A stretch of DNA of 11,224 nt from Tannerella sp. (GTDB lineage Bacteria > Bacteroidota > Bacteroidia > Bacteroidales > Tannerellaceae): the NCBI GenBank assembly GCA_031283785.1, contig JAITBC010000324.1, positions 1 through 11,224 of the forward strand, given 5' to 3'. The notes beneath the pieces are model-generated. The model saw nothing but the letters and a program-made list of their open reading frames with translations, did no database searches and was not told where the DNA came from. Below, one piece after another: positions 6,849 to 11,224 of the stretch. The stretch's first letter is position 1; each line of letters opens with the position of its first letter. Made by a program: the position numbers and the translations under genes.

Positions 6849-7115
6849 TTATCTTTTATTACCGGCATGACCGCGGAATATACGCGTCGGCGAAAATTCC
6901 CCTAACTTATGACCTACCATATTCTCGGTGATAAACACCGGAATGAATTTATTTCCATTATGAACAGCGATCGTATGACCCACAAAATCCGGTGAGATCA
7001 TGGATGCGCGTGCCCACGTTTTAATTACTGCTTTCTTGCCCGTTTCATTCATTGCTAATACTTTCTTCTCCAGCTTCACATTGATATACGGACCTTTCTT
7101 TAACGAACGACTCAT
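6849..7115 (-). CDS. rpsS: 30S ribosomal protein S19 (uS19)
   Basis: S19 forms a pair with S13 in the head of the small subunit and contributes to bridges with L5 and to A-site tRNA contacts. It has 88 residues, close to the family's ~92. It starts [19 protein letters not shown], then [58 protein letters not shown]. The block from about 51 to 75 ([27 protein letters not shown]) is the family signature. It sits between rplB (22-nt gap) and rplV (10-nt gap) with an ATG and no SD. No anomalies are seen. Confidence 0.99.
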   Translation of the reverse strand: MSRSLKKGPYINVKLEKKVLAMNETGKKAVIKTWARASMISPDFVGHTIAVHNGNKFIPVFITENMVGHKLGEFSPTRIFRGHAGNKR

Positions 7116-7137
7116 AGTTTACTATCAATTAATCAGT

Positions 7138-7962
7138 TTACTTTTTCCTTCTCTCAATTATATAACGTGAAGAAGATTTCTTCGGAGCTCTTGTCTTCAA
7201 TCCTTTAGCATACAAGCCTTTACGTGAGCGCGGGTGACCTCCTGATGCACGGCCTTCGCCACCACCCATCGGATGGTCAACAGGGTTCATGACGACGCCG
7301 CGATTGCGGGGACGACGTCCCAGCCACCTCGAACGACCGGCTTTTCCTGATTTTTCAAGTGCATGGTCCGAATTACCAACGCTTCCTATAGTCGCTTTAC
7401 ACGTCGCCAATATCTTTCTCGTCTCTCCCGACGGCATTCTTATAATTGCATAAGCGCCTTCCCTTGATGTCAACTGTGCAAAAGCTCCTGCCGAACGCAC
7501 GAGTTTCGCACCCTGACCCGGACGGAGTTCTATATTATGAATAATAGTACCAACAGGTATATCCTTTATTGGTATTGCATTTCCTATCTCAGGTGTAACG
7601 CTGCTACCTGATATCACTGTATGGCCGACTTCCAATCCGTTAGGAGCGACGATATAACTTTTTTCTCCGTCTGCATAATACAATAATGCAATGCGAGAGG
7701 TACGATTCGGATCGTACTCTATTGATTTCACTATTGCAGGAACGCCATCTTTATTTCTCTTGAAGTCGATAAACCGGTATCTGCGTTTATGGCCGCCACC
7801 GATATAACGCATCGTCATCTTACCGGTATTGTTACGACCTCCCGAACGATTTTTACCTGCAACAAGAGATTTTTCCGGTGTACTTGCAGTGATTTTATCA
7901 AATGCACCGATAATTTTGTGTCTTTGCCCCGGGGTTGTGGGCTTCAATTTACGTATTCCCAT
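7138..7962 (-). CDS. rplB: 50S ribosomal protein L2 (uL2)
   Basis: L2 is among the most conserved ribosomal proteins. It supports tRNA binding, subunit association and peptidyl transferase function. The length, 274 residues, matches E. coli (273). The N-terminal OB-fold (about 60–125) contains [47 protein letters not shown]. The SH3-like domain (about 130–200) contains [27 protein letters not shown] and MPSGETRKI. The C-terminal extension has [24 protein letters not shown] (about 215–238), with His230 equivalent to the functionally important E. coli His229; the second His of the E. coli motif is Met here, a non-conserved position. The gap from rplW is 8 nt, with no SD. Confidence 0.99.
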   Translation of the reverse strand: MGIRKLKPTTPGQRHKIIGAFDKITASTPEKSLVAGKNRSGGRNNTGKMTMRYIGGGHKRRYRFIDFKRNKDGVPAIVKSIEYDPNRTSRIALLYYADGEKSYIVAPNGLEVGHTVISGSSVTPEIGNAIPIKDIPVGTIIHNIELRPGQGAKLVRSAGAFAQLTSREGAYAIIRMPSGETRKILATCKATIGSVGNSDHALEKSGKAGRSRWLGRRPRNRGVVMNPVDHPMGGGEGRASGGHPRSRKGLYAKGLKTRAPKKSSSRYIIERRKK

Positions 7963-7970
7963 CTCTTATA

Positions 7971-8264
7971 TCAAATATTGCTGAAGAAGTCGATTACATC
8001 TCCTTCTTTCAATGTTACTATTGCTTTTTTATATGAATCCTGCCGCCCGGTAACAACTCCGGATTTCGTATACCGTCTCTTCTGCTTACCGGAATAATTC
8101 ATTGTATTGACGCTGACAACACTCACATTATACATATCCTCAACGGCTTTCTTTATCTCCAGTTTATTCGCTCCCGGAGAAACACGGAAGCCAAAACGAT
8201 TCGGAGTCTTTTTTGTAATGGCCGTCTGTTTTTCCGTTATTATCGGTTTAATAATAATTCCCAT
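7971..8264 (-). CDS. rplW: 50S ribosomal protein L23 (uL23)
   Basis: L23 lies at the exit of the nascent-peptide tunnel and is the docking point for trigger factor and the signal recognition particle. The product has 97 residues, typical for bacteria. It starts MGIIIKPIITEKQTAITKK (the PIITEK motif at about 7–12), followed by RFGFRVSPGANKLEIKKAVEDMYNVSVVSVNTMNY (about 23–57), where the conserved pattern 'K-EIK-AVE-Y-V-V--VNT' marks the family. A basic loop (KQKRRYTKSGVVTGRQDSYKKAIVTL) precedes the acidic end EGDVIDFFSNI. A GGAGG motif abuts the rplD stop and lies 9 nt before the ATG. Confidence 0.98.
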   Translation of the reverse strand: MGIIIKPIITEKQTAITKKTPNRFGFRVSPGANKLEIKKAVEDMYNVSVVSVNTMNYSGKQKRRYTKSGVVTGRQDSYKKAIVTLKEGDVIDFFSNI

Positions 8265-8273
8265 AACTGCTTG

Positions 8274-8278
8274 CCTCC
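8274..8278 (-). promoter_or_regulatory. Strong Shine-Dalgarno site of rplW
   Basis: On the coding strand the rplD stop is followed at once by GGAGG (TAAGGAGGCAAGCAGTT before ATG), 9 nt from the rplW start. It is a full SD core in a 14-nt gap, unlike the SD-less gaps before rplC and rplB. Confidence 0.8.
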
Positions 8279-8908
8279 TTATGATTCTAATTTTTCTTCA
8301 ATTATAGCTATCGAACTCTCCGTCAGAAGTAAACTGCCTGCATCAAGCACTTTGTATGTATTCAGTTCGGAAACGGCAACAATATCGGCAGACTTAAGAT
8401 TACGAGCCGACAAATATACGAATTTATTGTTTTCCGGCAATACCATAAGTATTTTCTTTCCTTCGAGTTTAATATCCTTCATGAATGCAACAAACTCTTT
8501 TGTCTTAGGCGCATCCATAGTAAAATCTTCCACTACCGTGATCGCATTTTCTCTTGCTTTATATGAAAGAGCCGACTTACGCGCCAAAACTTTTACTTTT
8601 TTATTCAGCTTAAAACTATAGTCGCGCGGCTTTGGTCCGAATGCACGTCCGCCGCCTACCAACACCGGCGATTTGATATCACCACGGCGAGCGCCTCCGC
8701 TTCCTTTCTGGCGTATCAGTTTGCGCGTACTTCCTGTTATTTCGCTTCTCTCTTTCGATTTGTGCGTACCCTGACGACGGTTTGCCATATGCTGTTTTAC
8801 ATCCAGATAAATAGCATGATCATTCGGTTCAATTCCAAAAACCGCATCATTAAGAGTAACCGTCCTTCCGGTATCTTCTCCCTTTTTATTTAATACGTTT
8901 AGTTCCAT
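8279..8908 (-). CDS. rplD: 50S ribosomal protein L4 (uL4)
   Basis: L4 has a globular domain on the surface and a long loop that reaches the exit tunnel beside L22. In E. coli it also represses its own S10 operon. The product is 209 residues (E. coli 201). The start is [21 protein letters not shown]. The tunnel loop spans about residues 44–97 with [54 protein letters not shown], a highly conserved block. The C-terminal part has [20 protein letters not shown] and [19 protein letters not shown]. The gap from rplC is only 4 nt, with a weak GGA upstream of the ATG. L4 autoregulation here is unproven, since no upstream leader lies in the window. Confidence 0.99.
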   Translation of the reverse strand: MELNVLNKKGEDTGRTVTLNDAVFGIEPNDHAIYLDVKQHMANRRQGTHKSKERSEITGSTRKLIRQKGSGGARRGDIKSPVLVGGGRAFGPKPRDYSFKLNKKVKVLARKSALSYKARENAITVVEDFTMDAPKTKEFVAFMKDIKLEGKKILMVLPENNKFVYLSARNLKSADIVAVSELNTYKVLDAGSLLLTESSIAIIEEKLES

Positions 8909-8912
8909 ATCT

Positions 8913-9530
8913 TTATACTTCCACTAATATAATTGAACCTTTTGCGCCGGGCACCGAACCTTTTACCATCAAAAGATTTTGTTCCGGCAATATTTTTATC
9001 ACCTCCAGATTTTGCACCGTCACACGAACATTGCCCATTTGTCCGGCCATGCGCGTACCCTTAAACACCTTAGCAGGATACGAACAAGCGCCTATACTGC
9101 CCGGTTTACGCTGACGGTCGCTCTGACCGTGTGTCATTTCACCAACTCCCCCAAATCCATGACGCTTCATAACGCCCTGAAAACCTTTACCTTTAGATGT
9201 TCCTACTACATCGACAAATGAGAATCTGCTCAAAAACTCCGCAGTAATCACATCACCGGGTTTATACTCTCCATCAAACCCTTTGAACTCGGCCAAGTAT
9301 CTTTGTGGAGCCACGCCGACCTTTTTGAAGTGACCTGCTTCGGGCTTCGTCGTATGCTTATCTTTCTTTTCCTGAAAGCCTAACTGAACCGCCTTATAGC
9401 CGTCTTTCTCTTCTGTCTTAATTTGCGTAACAACACAAGGACCTACTTCGATAACAGTGCATGGAAGATTTTTTCCCTCGGCACTGAATACGGATGTCAT
9501 TCCGATTTTTTTTCCTAATAATCCTGGCAT
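8913..9530 (-). CDS. rplC: 50S ribosomal protein L3 (uL3)
   Basis: L3 binds near the 3' end of 23S rRNA early in assembly, and its extension reaches the peptidyl transferase centre. The product is 205 residues. It starts [39 protein letters not shown], a family hallmark. Further blocks are [23 protein letters not shown] (about 106–128), the loop [45 protein letters not shown] (about 133–177), and [10 protein letters not shown]. The residue aligning with E. coli Gln150, methylated by PrmB there, is Ala148. The ATG has no SD; upstream is a 54-nt A/T-rich spacer after rpsJ that contains an imperfect hairpin. Confidence 0.99.
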   Translation of the reverse strand: MPGLLGKKIGMTSVFSAEGKNLPCTVIEVGPCVVTQIKTEEKDGYKAVQLGFQEKKDKHTTKPEAGHFKKVGVAPQRYLAEFKGFDGEYKPGDVITAEFLSRFSFVDVVGTSKGKGFQGVMKRHGFGGVGEMTHGQSDRQRKPGSIGACSYPAKVFKGTRMAGQMGNVRVTVQNLEVIKILPEQNLLMVKGSVPGAKGSIILVEV

Positions 9531-9559
9531 TTCACTTTATTATTTTAATTTTCACTCAT

Positions 9560-9585
9560 AGCTTATGGCATTATTACCAACAGCT
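9560..9585 (-). promoter_or_regulatory. Candidate imperfect hairpin in rpsJ–rplC spacer
   Basis: Starting at the last base of the rpsJ stop, the coding strand can pair AGCU with AGCU. After a 2x2 internal loop (GU/UA), UUGGU-A then pairs with U-GCCAA-type bases closing a four-base AAUA loop (five pairs including one G–U). It sits about 30 nt before the rplC ATG. Stability is low, there is no U-tract, and the remaining spacer is A-rich. Function, if any, is unknown. Confidence 0.25.
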
Positions 9586-9890
9586 TACACTTTAATCTCA
9601 ACTTCAACTCCACTCGGCAACTCTAATTTCATAAGCGCATCTACCGTTTTGGGCGTTGAACTGTAAATATCGATCAATCTTTTGTATGAAGATAATTCGA
9701 ACTGTTCGCGCGATTTCTTATTTACAAAAGTTGAGCGGTTTACCGTAAAAATACGTTTATGCGTAGGCAATGGAATTGGTCCGCTTACTGCCGCACCGGT
9801 AGCTTTTACGGTCTTAACGATTTTCTCCGACGACCTGTCGACCAGCGAATAATCGTAAGATTTTAATTTAATTCTGATTTTCTGGCTCAT
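9585..9890 (-). CDS. rpsJ: 30S ribosomal protein S10 (uS10 / NusE)
   Basis: S10 belongs to the head of the small subunit and, as NusE, pairs with NusB in antitermination complexes and with NusG to couple transcription and translation. The product is 101 residues (E. coli 103). It starts [33 protein letters not shown], with the signature [29 protein letters not shown] (about 37–65), whose extended loop at about 45–62 inserts into the 30S head. The end is [21 protein letters not shown]. The gene starts only 16 nt after fusA, with an A/T-rich leader (AACAATAATAAT before ATG) and no SD. It is therefore probably read from the upstream str transcript rather than from its own promoter as in E. coli. 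Confidence 0.99.
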   Translation of the reverse strand: MSQKIRIKLKSYDYSLVDRSSEKIVKTVKATGAAVSGPIPLPTHKRIFTVNRSTFVNKKSREQFELSSYKRLIDIYSSTPKTVDALMKLELPSGVEVEIKV

Positions 9891-9906
9891 ATTATTATTG
9901 TTTAAT

Positions 9907-11224
9907 TTATTTAATCAAATCAACGCGTCCCTGCATTTCCGTAAGCACTTGTCGGGCTATTGACGAAGAAAGCTGTTCGAAATGCGAGAATTGCATGGAA
10001 GAAGTAGCACGGCCGGAGGTAATCGTACGCAATGCCGTAACATAGCCGAATGTTTCGGCCAAAGGCACTTTCGCCTTAACGACACGTGCGCCTGTGCGAC
10101 TTGATTCCATTCCTTCTATCTGACCGCGACGTTTATTCAGGTCACTGATCACATCTCCCATATTTTCTTCGGGCGTTACCACTTCAATCTTCATAACAGG
10201 TTCCATCAAAACAGGACCGGCTTTCACGCATGCATTTTTGAAGGCCTGAATAGCGCAAATTTCGAACGACAACTGGTCGGAATCGACCGGATGAAAAGAA
10301 CCGTCTTTCAGCGTCACTTTCAGTTTATCCAGCGAGTAACCGGCAAGTACGCCATTATTCATAGCTTTCGTAAAACCGTTCTGTACGGAAGGAATATATT
10401 CTTTCGGCACATTACCGCCCTTCACTTCATCAACAAACTGAAGATGTCCTTCGAAATCGGGGTCGGCAGGTTCGACACTGACAATAATATCCGCAAATTT
10501 ACCGCGACCGCCGGTTTGTTTCTTATATACTTCGCGCAGATCCACAGTTCGCGTAATTGCTTCTTTATACGATACCAGCGGACGTCCCTGATTACACTCT
10601 ACCTTAAACTCACGACGCAAACGGTCGATGATGATTTCAAGGTGAAGCTCACCCATACCACGAATAATAGTCTGCCCGGTTTCGTCGTTTGTTTCTACAC
10701 GGAACGTCGGATCTTCCTCCGCCAATTTTGCCAGACCGGCATCCAACTTATCCATATCTTTCTGAGTTTTAGGCTCTATCGCAATACCGATGACCGGCTC
10801 CGGAAATTCCATAGACTCTAATATGATAGGATTATTTTCTACGCACAACGTATCGCCGGTACGTATATCTTTAAAACCTACTCCCGCACCGATATCTCCG
10901 CAACCGATTTTTTCCATCGGATTTTGCTTGTTCGAATGCATCTGGAACAGGCGGGATATACGTTCTTTCTTACCTGAACGGGTATTAAGAACATAAGAAC
11001 CGGCATTCATTTCGCCCGAATAAACACGGAAGAAACATAAGCGACCTACATACGGATCGGTTGCTATTTTAAATGCCAATGCCGTCAGCGGTTCTTCGGT
11101 AATCGGCTTGCGCGTAATGATCCGTTCCGGATCATTCGGGTCATAGCCTTCAATTGCCTGGGTATCTGCCGGACTCGGCAGATATAAGCAGACAGCGTCG
11201 AGTAACGTCTGTACGCCCTTGTTT
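9907..11224 (-). CDS. fusA: Elongation factor G, C-terminal part (cut by window edge)
   Basis: EF-G is the GTPase that moves tRNA and mRNA through the ribosome and helps RRF recycle ribosomes. About 438 codons are present; the GTP-binding motifs lie beyond the window. The visible part starts at the end of the G domain ([20 protein letters not shown]). Domain II opens at [26 protein letters not shown], and domain III contains [19 protein letters not shown]. Domain IV has [10 protein letters not shown] and the tip [10 protein letters not shown], whose His (codon 10291–10293) matches E. coli His583. Domain V contains [30 protein letters not shown] and ends GRVDLIK. Adjacency to rpsJ suggests this is the main EF-G rather than the stand-alone EF-G2 paralogue of Bacteroidota. 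The ORF is intact. Confidence 0.98.
   Translation of the reverse strand, partial: NKGVQTLLDAVCLYLPSPADTQAIEGYDPNDPERIITRKPITEEPLTALAFKIATDPYVGRLCFFRVYSGEMNAGSYVLNTRSGKKERISRLFQMHSNKQNPMEKIGCGDIGAGVGFKDIRTGDTLCVENNPIILESMEFPEPVIGIAIEPKTQKDMDKLDAGLAKLAEEDPTFRVETNDETGQTIIRGMGELHLEIIIDRLRREFKVECNQGRPLVSYKEAITRTVDLREVYKKQTGGRGKFADIIVSVEPADPDFEGHLQFVDEVKGGNVPKEYIPSVQNGFTKAMNNGVLAGYSLDKLKVTLKDGSFHPVDSDQLSFEICAIQAFKNACVKAGPVLMEPVMKIEVVTPEENMGDVISDLNKRRGQIEGMESSRTGARVVKAKVPLAETFGYVTALRTITSGRATSSMQFSHFEQLSSSIARQVLTEMQGRVDLIK

Noticed and set aside
9891..9906. Loss of tuf or an operon break between fusA and rpsJ
   Set aside because: The fusA–rpsJ junction is, to my knowledge, the normal gene order in Bacteroidota; both genes are intact at the junction.
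10291..10821. A 176-codon plus-strand open frame opposite fusA, and other plus-strand frames of 60–116 codons
   Set aside because: All lie antisense to intact, highly conserved ribosomal genes or EF-G, show no family resemblance, and fit the chance open frames expected opposite coding sequence.
1..11224. Mobile elements, CRISPR arrays, tRNA or rRNA genes, phage or defence genes, signs of transfer
   Set aside because: The whole window is filled by colinear ribosomal genes with short gaps. I saw no repeat arrays, inverted-repeat ends, tRNA-like folds or foreign genes, and the hoped-for undescribed system is not evident.

Overview
This window is a dense, entirely minus-strand translation operon: the fused str–S10–spc ribosomal protein cluster of a member of the Bacteroidota, most likely order Bacteroidales. 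The basis for that is fusA running directly into rpsJ with no tuf gene between them, start sites that are mostly A/T-rich and lack a Shine-Dalgarno (SD) sequence, a zinc-free 89-residue S14, an L22 with an acidic tail, and protein sequences that read as Bacteroidales-like from memory. Genus cannot be assigned without a database.

Read in the direction of transcription (from high to low coordinates), the window starts inside fusA (EF-G, C-terminal part). It continues with the S10 block: rpsJ, rplC, rplD, rplW, rplB, rpsS, rplV, rpsC, rplP, rpmC, rpsQ. The spc block follows: rplN, rplX, rplE, rpsN, rpsH, rplF, rplR, rpsE, rpmD, rplO. The window ends inside secY (N-terminal part). That is 21 complete ribosomal protein genes and two partial genes. 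The order is the canonical bacterial one and no gene is missing, broken, duplicated or inserted.

Spacing is very tight. Most gaps are 1–25 nt, and two junctions overlap by one base (TGATG at rplX/rplE, TAATG at rpmC/rpsQ). The largest spacers are 66 nt (rpsN–rpsH) and 54 nt (rpsJ–rplC). Each holds a modest hairpin on the coding strand. I see no convincing promoter or rho-independent terminator, so the window looks like the interior of one long transcript. No stretch over 300 bases lacks a gene.

Functionally the genes supply the translocation factor EF-G, small-subunit proteins S10, S19, S3, S17, S14, S8 and S5, large-subunit proteins L3, L4, L23, L2, L22, L16, L29, L14, L24, L5, L6, L18, L30 and L15, and the SecY translocon channel.

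This is essentially an ordinary core-genome region, and I did not find a new biological system in it. The most interesting signal is that four genes (rplW, rplE, rplF, rpmD) carry strong GGAGG SD motifs 8–10 nt before their starts, while the other starts in the operon have none or only weak matches. That is notable in a phylum where SD use is largely suppressed.
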